A stretch of DNA of 45,593 nt from an uncultured Thalassovita sp. (GCA_937129345.1 CAKZMZ010000088.1:1-45593); one strand, 5' to 3'. Counted from the first letter of the stretch, positions 15,775 through 24,999 are shown. Translations and numbers: made by a program. Notes: generated by a model not told the origin, from the letters alone.

Positions 15775-16545
15775 TTAAAATAGATGGTGGTATTGGTCAA
15801 GGTTGCTTTTAGGTATAAAATACAATTCAATTTCTTTTTGATGTGCTGCGTTATCAATATCAAATGCCTTAAGTTTTTCGGTTTCGAGAAAAAATACCTC
15901 GTATTCAAACTTTTTTAAAAAATGGATGATTTCCCGCTTGTTTTCAAGAGGATCGATCTCTATCTCTAAAATAGGCAAATTCTTTTCTATAATACGCTCA
16001 AGTAAGGGGATAATGTGTAACTCATACCCTTCTACATCGCATTTAATAAAATTGATGCGCTTATTACCGAAAAGTGACTCAGGACGTCGCATTTCGGTTT
16101 CATGCTCGTAGGCCACATTTTCTTGATCGCTTACTTCTTTTACCTCTGTGCGGCCATGCCTAATAACGCCCTCTACTACAGGCGTAACCATTTGTATTTT
16201 TTTGTGGTCCTCTTCGCCCAAAGCATAGGGGAGCACTTCATAATTATTGAGCCCGAATTGTTTTAGGTTTTTTTGTAAGTGCTTACGAAAGGTCGCTACA
16301 GGTTCTACACTGTATAGTTTGCCCTTATTGCTTATATATCTAGATAGCGGCACTGAAAAATAACCTAAGTTGGCCCCTATATCTATACAGGTATCTCCAG
16401 GTTTAACCAGATTTTTTAGAAAGCGAACCTGCTTATGTTCGCCTAAGTACCACTTAAGCACAAAAAATTGTATAAAGACCCTGCTTATAAAAGCGAGGTA
16501 ATTATCAAAGCCCAATAAACCGATAAGGAGTTTTCTCACTAGCAT
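15775..16545 (-). CDS. FkbM-family SAM-dependent methyltransferase
   Basis: 256 residues, cytoplasmic or membrane-associated. SAM-binding motif I is TCIDIGANLGYFSVPL (from residue 52), followed by YSVEPVATFRKHLQKNL and INFIKCDVEGYELHIIPLLE, the acidic loop that identifies the FkbM family (O-methyltransferases of sugars and other acceptors). The N-terminus holds a hydrophobic stretch (residues 8-30). The acceptor cannot be told. It lies 4 nt after the aldehyde dehydrogenase stop, so co-transcription is likely. An envelope glycan or lipid substrate would fit plsC next door, but this is inference. Confidence 0.82.
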   Translation of the reverse strand: MLVRKLLIGLLGFDNYLAFISRVFIQFFVLKWYLGEHKQVRFLKNLVKPGDTCIDIGANLGYFSVPLSRYISNKGKLYSVEPVATFRKHLQKNLKQFGLNNYEVLPYALGEEDHKKIQMVTPVVEGVIRHGRTEVKEVSDQENVAYEHETEMRRPESLFGNKRINFIKCDVEGYELHIIPLLERIIEKNLPILEIEIDPLENKREIIHFLKKFEYEVFFLETEKLKAFDIDNAAHQKEIELYFIPKSNLDQYHHLF

Positions 16546-16549
16546 TTTG

Positions 16550-17974
16550 CTACATCCATTTGAGCAGCAAATCTATCATTTTTTTTACATTGGCATTGTA
16601 TGGAGGGTAGAAAGGTTTTACACTGGTAAGCCCAACCCTCTGTTTAAGTACGGCACGCTCGTTCGAGAATTCTGAGTAACCATACTTGCCATGCGTTTTG
16701 CCAATACCGCTGTTGTTAACTCCGCCAAAGGGTAGGTCATTATGGGCAATGTGTAAAATTACATCGTTAATTGTGGTGCCCCCGGCAGTAGTATTTTTAA
16801 GCAGGTATTTCTGGTTTTTCTTACTCCTACTAAAAATATAGAGTGAAAGAGGCTTTGCTTTTTTTCTTATGATTTGTACCGCTTCTTCTAAGGTATTGAA
16901 ACTTAGAATAGGCATAATGGGACCAAATATTTCCTCCTCCATAATTTGAGCCTCAGCAGGTACTTCGTCTAACAAAGTAGGTTCTATAAAATTTTCCTCT
17001 CCTTGGGTCTTGCCACCCAAAGGCATTTTGGCCCCTTTATCAAGTGCATCGCCAATAAGATTGGCCACTCGCTCAAAATGTTTTTGGTTTACCATTCGGC
17101 AATAATCAGGGCTTTTTTCTATACCTTGTTCGGTTGGGTCATAGTATTTGCCCACTTTGTCTTGTATGGCCTTGATCAAATCTGATTTAACACTTTTATG
17201 CACCAAGAGATAATCGGGTGAAATACAGGTTTGCCCATTGTTCATGAGTTTGCCCCAAGCAATTTTTTCAGCGGCATCTTCAACATCAGCCGTTTGATCT
17301 ACTATTACGGGCGATTTACCTCCCAATTCTAAAGTAACTGAAGTAAGGTGTTTAGAGGCCGCTTTCATAACGACCTTACCCACTGCGGGGCTACCGGTAA
17401 AAAAGATATGGTTAAAGGGCTTTTCCAATAGGCTAGTAGCTTCCTCTACGGCTCCTTCAACTACTGTAACTTGGTCCTTCTCAAAAGTTTGCCCAATCAT
17501 TTTTTTGATTAGGCTCGAAGTATTGGGAGTAAGTTCTGAGGGTTTAATAATGGCGTTATTGCCAGCGGCTAACGCATAAACGAGTGGGCTAAATGCCAAA
17601 AGAAAAGGGTAGTTCCAAGGTGAGATGATGAGGCAAACGCCTTTCGGTTCGGTAATGGTTTTGGCACTTGTACCGAAAAGAACCAAAGGCATGCCTACTT
17701 TTTTGGGCTTCATCCAGCTTTTGAGCTTTTTAATAGCATGCCTAATTTCCAAAACAGTAGGCAATATTTCGGTAAAATCAGACTCAGTGGGTGCTTTCTT
17801 AAAATCTTGGTGTATGGCTTCTTGAATAGCCTCTCTGTTTTCGAGTACGACCTTTTCTAGTTTCCTTAAGTTTGAAAGCCGTTCTTTATAAGTTGGGTTG
17901 GGGTACTTGTGGTACCTTTCTGTTTGCTTTTCAAAAAGACGGTCGATATTGGTATTGGTCAAGGTAGTGTTCAT
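16550..17974 (-). CDS. Aldehyde dehydrogenase, class 3-like
   Basis: I choose the ATG at 17974 (474 residues, MNTTLTNTNIDR). A TTG eight codons upstream (17998) overlaps a TATATTTG promoter element and is less likely. The catalytic residues are E216 in LELGGKSP and C250 in NNGQTCIS, with the cofactor-binding FFTGSPAVGKVV before. ENFIEPTLLDEVPAEAQIMEEEIFGP near residue 345 is typical. Length and pattern resemble the fatty aldehyde (class 3, YwdH/AldH3) group, including a hydrophobic tail (MIDLLLKWM) that may bind membrane. It oxidises aldehydes to acids with NAD(P)+. Nothing here defines the substrate. Confidence 0.92.
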   Translation of the reverse strand: MNTTLTNTNIDRLFEKQTERYHKYPNPTYKERLSNLRKLEKVVLENREAIQEAIHQDFKKAPTESDFTEILPTVLEIRHAIKKLKSWMKPKKVGMPLVLFGTSAKTITEPKGVCLIISPWNYPFLLAFSPLVYALAAGNNAIIKPSELTPNTSSLIKKMIGQTFEKDQVTVVEGAVEEATSLLEKPFNHIFFTGSPAVGKVVMKAASKHLTSVTLELGGKSPVIVDQTADVEDAAEKIAWGKLMNNGQTCISPDYLLVHKSVKSDLIKAIQDKVGKYYDPTEQGIEKSPDYCRMVNQKHFERVANLIGDALDKGAKMPLGGKTQGEENFIEPTLLDEVPAEAQIMEEEIFGPIMPILSFNTLEEAVQIIRKKAKPLSLYIFSRSKKNQKYLLKNTTAGGTTINDVILHIAHNDLPFGGVNNSGIGKTHGKYGYSEFSNERAVLKQRVGLTSVKPFYPPYNANVKKMIDLLLKWM

Positions 17975-17995
17975 AGTTTCATGCTTTTGCTTTTC

Positions 17996-18003
17996 CAAAT
18001 ATA
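17996..18003 (-). promoter_or_regulatory. -7 element for the aldehyde dehydrogenase operon
   Basis: TATATTTG on the minus strand exactly matches TAnnTTTG. A TTG (18017-18019) lies upstream at only 13 nt, shorter than usual, so the -33 match is weak. The predicted start near 17990 leaves a 16-nt leader and favours the ATG at 17974. Confidence 0.4.
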
Positions 18004-18040
18004 CTTACTTAGTAAACAACATAAGGTAGCCAATTTCTCA

Positions 18041-18074
18041 TAAAAAATAAAAAAAGGGCTCCATTTCGGAACCC
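18041..18074 (-). terminator. Orphan terminator upstream of aldehyde dehydrogenase
   Basis: Minus-strand hairpin (arms 18056-18062 and 18068-18074, six of seven pairs, loop 18063-18067) followed by a long U-rich tract (18041-18055). It lies upstream of the aldehyde dehydrogenase promoter element. No minus-strand gene is visible above it, so it must end some other transcript or be a leader attenuator. Confidence 0.6.
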
Positions 18075-18221
18075 CACAGCTTAAAAAATTAAGCTTAAAA
18101 AATGATGTTTTCAGTATCTGAATTATAAAAGCAAGTATCGGTGGACTGAATATAAAATCAAGTAAAAAAAATTTAGGCTTCGTTAATGTAGTTTTGATGC
18201 TTCAAATTTCTTCGTTTTAAT
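18041..18221 (-). ncRNA. Possible small RNA of about 180 nt
   Basis: A minus-strand promoter match (TTTG at 18259-18262, 23 nt, TATTTTTG at 18228-18235) predicts a transcript starting near 18221 that would end at the terminator at 18041-18074. No convincing coding frame fits it. It contains direct repeats (a TTTTTTAAGCT unit occurs twice near 18079-18103). No known RNA family was recognised. Confidence 0.3.
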
Positions 18222-18227
18222 TTTTTG

Positions 18228-18262
18228 CAAAAATATATGTGCTGCCAAATAATTTCCACAAA
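18228..18262 (-). promoter_or_regulatory. Possible promoter for the 18.0-18.2 kb transcript
   Basis: Minus-strand TTTG (18259-18262) and TATTTTTG (18228-18235), the latter fitting TAnnTTTG, with 23 nt between. Its only visible downstream feature before the aldehyde dehydrogenase gene is the orphan terminator. Confidence 0.35.
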
Positions 18263-18667
18263 GTTATGATGCTTGTTCCTTTTTGTTTTCAGATCTGTGT
18301 TAATTAAAAAGAGAAATCATGTAAATCTGCAAGAAGGTATCTTGTTTTTAGGTAACAAGCTTTTCACGCACATCAATCCTCTTCACCTTTTGCAATTGGC
18401 ATTTTTAATTTGGAAGATAGGCTTTAATAAATAGCATTATTCTGAGGATTTTTTATATTTGTCCTAGAATTTAGCGCTATCAAGCTAAAAGGTTTCAGTA
18501 AAAACTGATTATCAATCATTTATAGCTTTTCGCTAAATCAATACTATAATACAACCAAACTTCAGTGTTTTACCTGCTAATAAACAATTGCCTTAAGATA
18601 GGCTCGACTTGCTTTTCATTTTTATTTAATTGTTCATAATCTCCAAGCCTAAACAATTTCTTTTTTT
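18263..18667. other. Upstream region of the Oar-like receptor gene
   Basis: This is the rest of the 694-nt gap between the divergent aldehyde dehydrogenase and receptor genes. No coding frame was found. A TATATTTG (18454-18461, plus strand) could be a -7 element for the receptor gene, giving a leader of about 200 nt, but no clear TTTG precedes it at the right distance. The leader holds a weak hairpin (TTTAGCG near 18470, CGCTAAA near 18531). Confidence 0.35.
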
Positions 18668-21600
18668 ATGAAACGACATTTACGATTTCTGCTTTTTGCA
18701 GCATTTTCTGTAGTTTTTGGTAGTACGGTAATGGCACAAGGTACTACCACTTCTAGAATGACCGGAACTGTAGTAACAGAAGAGGGATCTTTGCCCGGTG
18801 CTACCATTATTGCTACGCATACGCCTACAGGTTCAAAATTTGGTAGTGTTACCAATGTAGAGGGGCGCTTCACTATCAACAACATGAATGTGGGTGGCCC
18901 TTATTCCATAGAAGTTACTTTTGTAGGTTACCAAAGCTTTAAACAAGAGGGTATTTATTTAACACTCGGGCAAACTTATCAAGTCGAGATAGAGCTATCT
19001 GAGTCAGCGCAAGAGTTGGAAGAGATAGAAGTTAGAGCAACTCCCGGTGAGATATTCGACGGTAACAGAACAGGTGCTGAAACTTTTGTGAGTAAAAAGG
19101 CCATTAATGAACAGTTGCCTACAGCAGATCGCAATTTGAACGATTTTACTAGGCTAACTCCACAAGCCAATGTTGAAAGCGCCAATGGCGGTGTTTCTTT
19201 TTCTGGTGTAAATAACCGTTTTAACTCAATATTTATAGATGGAGCAGTAAATAATGACGTTTTTGGTCTGGCCAACTCGGGAACCAATGGTGGTCAGGCA
19301 GGTATTGCACCTATTAGTCCTGATGCTTTAGAGCAAATACAGGTAGTTTTAGCACCTTATGATGTAACTCTAGGTGGTTTTGCCGGTGGTGGTATAAATG
19401 CTGTAACAAGAAGTGGTACCAACAAACTAGAAGGTTCCGCTTATTATTTTACAAGAAATGAAAACCTAGCTGGTAAAACGCCTACCGATGACCCTAATGC
19501 CGAGCGCACTAGGTTGGCGCCATTCACTGCTAGAACTTTTGGTTTTAGATTGGGCGGTCCTATTATAAAGAACAAATTGTTCTTCTTTGCCAATGTAGAA
19601 CGCCAAACCGATGAGGAACCTAGGCCTTTTATACCAAGTGATTATGTAGGAAATTCAACTCAGGCGGATTTGGAAAATTTGGCTAATTATGTAAGAGAGA
19701 CTTATAATTATGAGCCAGGTGGCTTCTTAAATAACGCCCAAACTACACAGGCTACAAGAATTCTGGCCAAGCTAGATTGGAACATTAACGACAACCACAA
19801 ACTATCTGTAAGGCATAGTTATGTAGGAGGCGAAACCAAGATTTTCCCAAGGCCGAGCAGCAGAAGGGTCGTTTTTGACAATACCGGTTACTTATTCCCG
19901 ACCACTACCAACTCTTTTGCAGCAGAACTAAAAAGTACTTTTGGTCCCAATGCCTCTAATAGTTTAATTATTGGTGCTACTACAGTTAGAGATGATAGAG
20001 ATATTTTGGGCGATCCTTTCCCTCAAGTTTTGTTGGATGATGGCAATGGCGCTAGCATACAGATAGGAACGGATAATTTCTCCTACTCAAATATTGTATT
20101 CCAAGATGTATTTACATTGACCAACAATTTTAACTTGTACAAGGGCAAGCATACCTTTACCTTCGGTACGCACAACGAGTTTTTTAGGATACAAAACTTG
20201 TTTACCATTTTCTCTACACCACGTTATGAGTACTTCTTTAATGGTCTAAATAGATTTACCAGTGGAGAGGGAGCAGACTTATCTCTATTTGGACACGAAG
20301 CACTTACCGGTGGTATTGATCAAATTAGATTAGGAGATGCAGGCGAAAATTTAGGCCCTACCTTTGATGCACTACAATTGGCATTTTATGCACAAGATGA
20401 GATACAGTTTTCTAATAACTTTAAGCTGACAGCAGGTATCAGGTTCGATATCCCCATTTTCTTAGAGGATGCGCCGCTAGTAAATACAGATTTTAATGAA
20501 AATACAGTGCCTGAAATAGAACAGTTCTATGATTTGCAGGGAGCTAGGGCTAGTAATACGCCAAATACACAAGTATTAGTAAGCCCAAGAATTGGCTTTA
20601 ACTGGGATGTTAGCAAAGATAAATCTACGCAGTTACGTGGTGGTATTGGCGTGTTTACAAGCCGTGTACCTTGGGTATGGCCAGGTGGTATGTATATTAG
20701 AAATGGCTTGAACGGTAAGTTTAACGTAGGTTTTGGAATAGGAGAGCAAGAAGTACTAGGTGAACCACAAGAATGGTTGGATAACTTAGCCAATACTTCA
20801 GCAGATCCTGGTGGAGATGTAGATTTGTATGAAGAAGACTTTAAATATCCACAAGTATTTAGAGGTAGTATTGGCATTGATCAAAAATTACCTTGGGGTA
20901 TGATAGGTTCTGCTGAGTTTATCTACACCAAAACTTTAAATAATATCAAGATTACTGATGTAAACCTAAAGCCAGCCATTGGTAACTTAGAAGGTGCTGA
21001 CAGCAGACCTATATTTGATCTAAACGATAAAATCGCATCAAATACAGATTATGAGAACCTAACTTTTGTTGAAAATACCAATAAAGGATATACTTGGAAC
21101 TTTACGGCTTCTGTAGCAAAACCATTCGATAATGGCTTAACTGCAAGTTTGGCTTACTCATTTACCCGTGCCGAAGCCTTGGTAGATGGTACAGGCTTTA
21201 TTAACCGTACCAACTGGGAAAATTTGTTGAGCGTAAACGGTAATAACAATGCGGGTCTGATCCGTTCTTTTTATGATGTAGGCTCTAGAATAGTAGCTTC
21301 TTTGTCTTATAGAAAAGAATATGCGAACAACTTTGCAACGACTATTTCTTTGTTCTACAATGGGCAGGCTGGCCAACCTTATTCTTATGTATATAATGAT
21401 GAAGGTTTATTGACCAACCAATCAGAAGAAAGTACGCAATTAATTTATGTACCTGCAGACCAAAGCGAGATTTTATTGGTAGATCAATTAAATGATGAAG
21501 GAGGAGTTATTAAAACAGCGCAACAACAATGGAATGAGTTGGATGCTTTTATTGCCAACGATGAGTACCTAAGTAGCCGAAGAGGAGACTATGCAGAAGC

Positions 21601-21925
21601 AAATATGTCTAGAACGCCTTTCCAGAATGTAATTGACTTAAAAGTTCTACAAGATTTTTACATTGAAACTGGAAACGGAACTCGCCATACGTTACAACTT
21701 TCTTGGGACGTGTTCAACTTCACCAACTTCTTGAATAAAGATTGGGGTAGAAGATATTTTGTTGGAGGACGCACTGTAGAGTTAATAGATTTCCAAGGTT
21801 TTGTAGGTGATACCAACCAACCAACTTTTACATTTAATGATCCAGGTACTGTTTACGACATTGTGCAGTCTGGTATTTACAGTGCGCGTTGGTATTCTCA
21901 AATTGGCTTAAGGTACAGCTTTTAA
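18668..21925 (+). CDS. Oar-like TonB-dependent outer-membrane receptor
   Basis: 1085 residues. Signal peptide residues 1-23 (ending VMAQ), then a carboxypeptidase-regulatory-like beta domain (about 27-112, with VTNVEGRFTINNMNVGGPYSI), a plug domain (about 125-245, containing GGVSFSGVNNRFNSIFIDGA and GGINAVTRSGTNKLEGS), and a large beta barrel with a terminal aromatic (RYSF). The TonB plug plus carboxypeptidase-like start is the Oar type, not the SusC type: there is no SusD gene next to it. Such proteins may act in adhesion, large-peptide uptake or protein export. It is transcribed alone and ended by a strong terminator. Confidence 0.92.
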   Translation: MKRHLRFLLFAAFSVVFGSTVMAQGTTTSRMTGTVVTEEGSLPGATIIATHTPTGSKFGSVTNVEGRFTINNMNVGGPYSIEVTFVGYQSFKQEGIYLTLGQTYQVEIELSESAQELEEIEVRATPGEIFDGNRTGAETFVSKKAINEQLPTADRNLNDFTRLTPQANVESANGGVSFSGVNNRFNSIFIDGAVNNDVFGLANSGTNGGQAGIAPISPDALEQIQVVLAPYDVTLGGFAGGGINAVTRSGTNKLEGSAYYFTRNENLAGKTPTDDPNAERTRLAPFTARTFGFRLGGPIIKNKLFFFANVERQTDEEPRPFIPSDYVGNSTQADLENLANYVRETYNYEPGGFLNNAQTTQATRILAKLDWNINDNHKLSVRHSYVGGETKIFPRPSSRRVVFDNTGYLFPTTTNSFAAELKSTFGPNASNSLIIGATTVRDDRDILGDPFPQVLLDDGNGASIQIGTDNFSYSNIVFQDVFTLTNNFNLYKGKHTFTFGTHNEFFRIQNLFTIFSTPRYEYFFNGLNRFTSGEGADLSLFGHEALTGGIDQIRLGDAGENLGPTFDALQLAFYAQDEIQFSNNFKLTAGIRFDIPIFLEDAPLVNTDFNENTVPEIEQFYDLQGARASNTPNTQVLVSPRIGFNWDVSKDKSTQLRGGIGVFTSRVPWVWPGGMYIRNGLNGKFNVGFGIGEQEVLGEPQEWLDNLANTSADPGGDVDLYEEDFKYPQVFRGSIGIDQKLPWGMIGSAEFIYTKTLNNIKITDVNLKPAIGNLEGADSRPIFDLNDKIASNTDYENLTFVENTNKGYTWNFTASVAKPFDNGLTASLAYSFTRAEALVDGTGFINRTNWENLLSVNGNNNAGLIRSFYDVGSRIVASLSYRKEYANNFATTISLFYNGQAGQPYSYVYNDEGLLTNQSEESTQLIYVPADQSEILLVDQLNDEGGVIKTAQQQWNELDAFIANDEYLSSRRGDYAEANMSRTPFQNVIDLKVLQDFYIETGNGTRHTLQLSWDVFNFTNFLNKDWGRRYFVGGRTVELIDFQGFVGDTNQPTFTFNDPGTVYDIVQSGIYSARWYSQIGLRYSF

Positions 21926-22030
21926 TTAAAAAATTGGCTAAGCATAATGTATTATTAAATGATATTATCGCTGGCCGAACACCAACAATCAATACTCACA
22001 GATCAATTGTTTAAACTACAACCAACAAGA

Positions 22031-22055
22031 GGGAGCCAAACGGCTCCCTTTTTTT
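22031..22055 (+). terminator. Rho-independent terminator of the receptor gene
   Basis: GGGAGCC (22031-22037) pairs with GGCTCCC (22042-22048), loop AAAC, followed by a T-run to 22055. It separates the receptor from the sigma cassette that begins at 22143. Confidence 0.93.
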
Positions 22056-22142
22056 ATGAAAAAAAAATCGATACAGATCAAAACTTTTTTTGAGTGGCTT
22101 TCATCTTAAAAGCATATCATTAGCAAATACCTTATCTCTAAG

Positions 22143-22739
22143 TTGGAAACCATAGAAAGCATAAAGCTGGTACAGGCCGTAAAAGAAGGCAACGCAAAGG
22201 CCTTTAACCATTTAGTGAATAATTGGTACCAAAAGATCTACAACTATGCACTTAAGTTTATTGGAGATCACGAGCGAGCCATGGAGATTACCCAAAAAAC
22301 CTTTATTGCGGTGCATCAGCATATTGGTCAGTTAAAAGATGCTAAATTATTTAAGTCATGGTTGTACCAAATCGCCATAAACTACTGTAGGGAAGAAGGC
22401 AGAAAACAAAAACGCAAATGGATTTTCCCTTTTGTGAGCTTTAAACAACAAGATAGCCAATTTGCAGAGGTACAAGATTTTATAAAAACACCACAAGCTA
22501 ATCTAGAACAGGAAGAACTGAATGAGCTACTCCTTAAAGCCTTGGCGCTTTTACCCGAAGATCAGCGAGCAGTAGTGATCATGAAGGAATACGAAGGACT
22601 CAAGTTTAGAGAAATAGCCCAAGTATTAAATGTCTCTGAAAATACAGCCAAATCGAGAATGTACTACGGCTTAAAGCACCTTAAAAAAACTTTTGACGAG
22701 TGGAACATCAATAAAGAAAACACCTACTATGAATACTGA
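22143..22739 (+). CDS. ECF-family RNA polymerase sigma factor
   Basis: 198 residues from a TTG start. Region 2 is around residues 12-80 (KAFNHLVNNWYQKIYNYALK through FKSWLYQIAINYCREEGRKQ). Region 4 is around 135-190 (LPEDQRAVVIMKEYEGLKFREIAQVLNVSENTAKSRMYYGLKHL) with the helix-turn-helix. There is no region 1.1 or 3. Its stop codon TGA (22737-22739) lies inside the first codons of the anti-sigma gene, which starts at 22729, so translation is coupled. It presumably drives its own cassette and other targets once released by the anti-sigma factor. Confidence 0.93.
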   Translation: METIESIKLVQAVKEGNAKAFNHLVNNWYQKIYNYALKFIGDHERAMEITQKTFIAVHQHIGQLKDAKLFKSWLYQIAINYCREEGRKQKRKWIFPFVSFKQQDSQFAEVQDFIKTPQANLEQEELNELLLKALALLPEDQRAVVIMKEYEGLKFREIAQVLNVSENTAKSRMYYGLKHLKKTFDEWNINKENTYYEY

Positions 22740-23544
22740 AAAAGACATAGCGCAATTAATGGATTATCTCTATGGAGAGATGAACACCAGCGAAAAGGCA
22801 ATTTTTGAAAAAAAATTAGCAGAAAATCCCGCTTTGCAAGCAGAGCTAGACAATCTTAAAAGTACAAAGCAGCTGCTTGGCAAAAGTAAAGAAGAAGTGC
22901 CAACTCAGCCATTGGTCATTAATCCGGTATTGCAGGTTTATAAAAGTAAAGATCAATATTGGAGGCGTTGGGCAGGGGTAGCCGCTTCGCTTTTGCTGAT
23001 TTTACTCACCGCAGCCTGGTGGAACTTGAGCATTTCGGTAGGGGATGGCTCGATAACCATAAGCTTTAATAAATCGCAGCAAAGTAAATTGTTAAAGGAA
23101 AAAGTAGCTGTTGAGGAAAACCTAAATGCACAAAGATTAGAGCTCAACGAATATTTAAAAAATAGGGTTGCGGCGCTTCGGGACAGCCTAGATAAGCAAT
23201 TTTTAATGAGAAAGACCCAGTTATCAGAAGTTTCCTCAAGTCAAATCGCCGATCATAACAACAGGGATTTTATCACTAAAGAAGAGCTCTCTGTAGTGCT
23301 AAATTCAATTAATCAAGAGCAATCTGAAAATATAGCTATTTTGATCAATGCTTCTGCTGAAAACCAAAAGCAGTACTCACAAAGCCTAGTAACTGAACTG
23401 GCGACCTATATGGAAGCTAAAAGAGAGAGCGATTTAGAGCTGATCAATTATGCCTTGAATGAAATGCAGATGAGGTCTGCAACAAAACAAGAACAAACTG
23501 AAATGGTTTTGGCCAAGCTATTAGAAAAATGGGAAAATGAATAA
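22729..23544 (+). CDS. Transmembrane anti-sigma factor with long periplasmic coiled coil
   Basis: 271 residues from the ATG at 22729 (MNTEKDIAQLMDYLYGEMNT); a longer version starting at 22693 would be in a different frame from the sigma gene and is unlikely. Residues 1-52 have the cytoplasmic anti-sigma pattern seen in Bacteroidota (YLYGE, then acidic helix and NPALQAELDNL). The membrane helix is about 81-100 (WAGVAASLLLILLTAAWWNL). Beyond it is a long helical, coiled-coil rich periplasmic part (about 120-271) with no recognised domain. It should sequester the sigma factor and sense an envelope signal. Confidence 0.8.
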   Translation: MNTEKDIAQLMDYLYGEMNTSEKAIFEKKLAENPALQAELDNLKSTKQLLGKSKEEVPTQPLVINPVLQVYKSKDQYWRRWAGVAASLLLILLTAAWWNLSISVGDGSITISFNKSQQSKLLKEKVAVEENLNAQRLELNEYLKNRVAALRDSLDKQFLMRKTQLSEVSSSQIADHNNRDFITKEELSVVLNSINQEQSENIAILINASAENQKQYSQSLVTELATYMEAKRESDLELINYALNEMQMRSATKQEQTEMVLAKLLEKWENE

Positions 23545-23598
23545 TAGTTAAGTATCTGACTTACAGATCCTGAAACAGATTAAGAAAGATTTTTTCTA

Positions 23599-23655
23599 AC
23601 TACTATACATGCAATAATTATATCGTCCGAAATTGCATTGCGGATGTATAGTAGT
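23599..23655. repeat. 12-bp inverted repeat between anti-sigma gene and the next gene
   Basis: ACTACTATACAT (23599-23610) and its exact reverse complement (23644-23655) with GCAAT/ATTGC pairing further inside (23611-23615 and 23632-23636). There is no T-run, so it is not a usual terminator. It lies in the 153-nt gap before the 420-residue gene. It could be a stem that protects or attenuates the message or a protein-binding site. Confidence 0.6.
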
Positions 23656-23697
23656 AAAAGAATTTTCAATTAGTAAAAAGTCATTAAATATAAAATC

Positions 23698-24960
23698 ATG
23701 AATATCATCAACTACAAAGCGCTAATAGGCTTGGTAATTTTGCTTTGCCTTATTGGGAAACCAAACTATACTATGTCTCAAAATACAGATATGCAGCGAG
23801 ATTTAACTGTAATTGAGGCAGTTATTTCAGAAATAGTTAATAGTGAGTTTAGGGAAAATAATCGTCTAACAAATAAAAAAGCCCAAGCAAGTTATGTAGA
23901 CGGAAGGGGAGTTTTGGCTACGGTTCCGATATTTAATACACACATTTTTGGAGTTGGAGAAAGGAATGTAGTTGAAATAAAAACAGATTCAGGAAAAGAG
24001 GGAAATGTGTTTGTGCGTTCGAGCGCGCCCTCACTTTCTAAAGAAGAGCAGCAAGAAAAAGAGGAAGCAATGCTTCTGAAATTAGAGCGGGTAGCTCGAA
24101 CCTTTTTGGTCAATTACGGAGATTTGGCCCGTGAGCTTCCTGAGAATGAGAAAATTATTCTTCTTTTTAAAAAACAGCAGCGTACTGCATACAGAATTTT
24201 TACAGAAAATACGCTTAGCATAGGTGCTGATCAAGATTCTAATTCAGATGAATCGATCATACAATTTTCTGCAGAAGTTCTAAAAAGCGATGTGACAAAG
24301 CTGAAAGCCGCCAAACTTACCGAAGATGAGTTTTGGGAAAGAGTGGTATTGAAAAAAGTACGGGCCAATAATACTTCAAAAGATAGGCTCGAATTTAATG
24401 TGCTGGCCAAAATTTTTGAGGGTAAACTTTCTGAACAGCAAGAGGCCGTAAGTGAAGAAGTAGATGATGTGATCATTGTTGGGCTCGGCAATAGAGACCG
24501 AGTAGACTATGAACTGGTAAGTGGCCTAGGTGTAGTTTACAACTTAAAGCTTAACATGCCTTTTACAGCTCCCAACATTTTTATAAAAGGCCTTAATTTA
24601 GATAAAGGCGAGGAGGAAAAAGAAAAGACCCGAGAACAGCAGAGCGATAGAGATGAGCAATTAGAAGATATGGCTAAAGAGTTGGTTGAAAATATAAAAG
24701 AAGATATGATTGCCTATGGTAGAACGCTTAGGTCTTTATCTCAAGATGAAATGTTAATTGTAGAAATAAACCTACCAAGATGTTACGAATGCGAACTGCC
24801 AGCAACCTACCAACTTTCAGTAAATAAAGAAGTGCTTGAAAAGTACGAAAAGCGAAAAATAGCTTTAGAAGCTGCCATTGATCAGATAGTGATCAAGGAA
24901 AAAGGCAAGGCAAAAGACACACGTAACTACAGAAACTTTTACTTCGATTGGAGAGAATAA
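23698..24960 (+). CDS. Exported protein of unknown function, third gene of the sigma cassette
   Basis: 420 residues. Residues 1-27 form a signal peptide (MNIINYKALIGLVILLCLIG and on to SQ). The mature protein is highly charged and largely helical, with strong coiled-coil-like stretches near 110-135 and 300-345. There is a hydrophobic beta-like island (IIVGLGNRDRVDYELVSGLG and VVYNLKLNMPFTAPNIF). A pair of cysteines (NLPRCYECELPATYQ, about residues 359-368) is notable: a CxxC motif that could be redox active or metal binding. I recognise no family. By position it is likely under control of the sigma factor and may be a target or regulator of the cassette. Confidence 0.7.
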   Translation: MNIINYKALIGLVILLCLIGKPNYTMSQNTDMQRDLTVIEAVISEIVNSEFRENNRLTNKKAQASYVDGRGVLATVPIFNTHIFGVGERNVVEIKTDSGKEGNVFVRSSAPSLSKEEQQEKEEAMLLKLERVARTFLVNYGDLARELPENEKIILLFKKQQRTAYRIFTENTLSIGADQDSNSDESIIQFSAEVLKSDVTKLKAAKLTEDEFWERVVLKKVRANNTSKDRLEFNVLAKIFEGKLSEQQEAVSEEVDDVIIVGLGNRDRVDYELVSGLGVVYNLKLNMPFTAPNIFIKGLNLDKGEEEKEKTREQQSDRDEQLEDMAKELVENIKEDMIAYGRTLRSLSQDEMLIVEINLPRCYECELPATYQLSVNKEVLEKYEKRKIALEAAIDQIVIKEKGKAKDTRNYRNFYFDWRE

Positions 24961-24999
24961 ATCGTGGCTGGTGTTCAAAACTTTGATTCAGGAAAAACA

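Noticed and set aside
22693-23544. Anti-sigma start 36 nt upstream, at 22693
   Set aside because: The added twelve residues have no family pattern, and they would extend the overlap with the sigma gene to 47 nt. The ATG at 22729 overlaps the sigma stop as expected for coupling.
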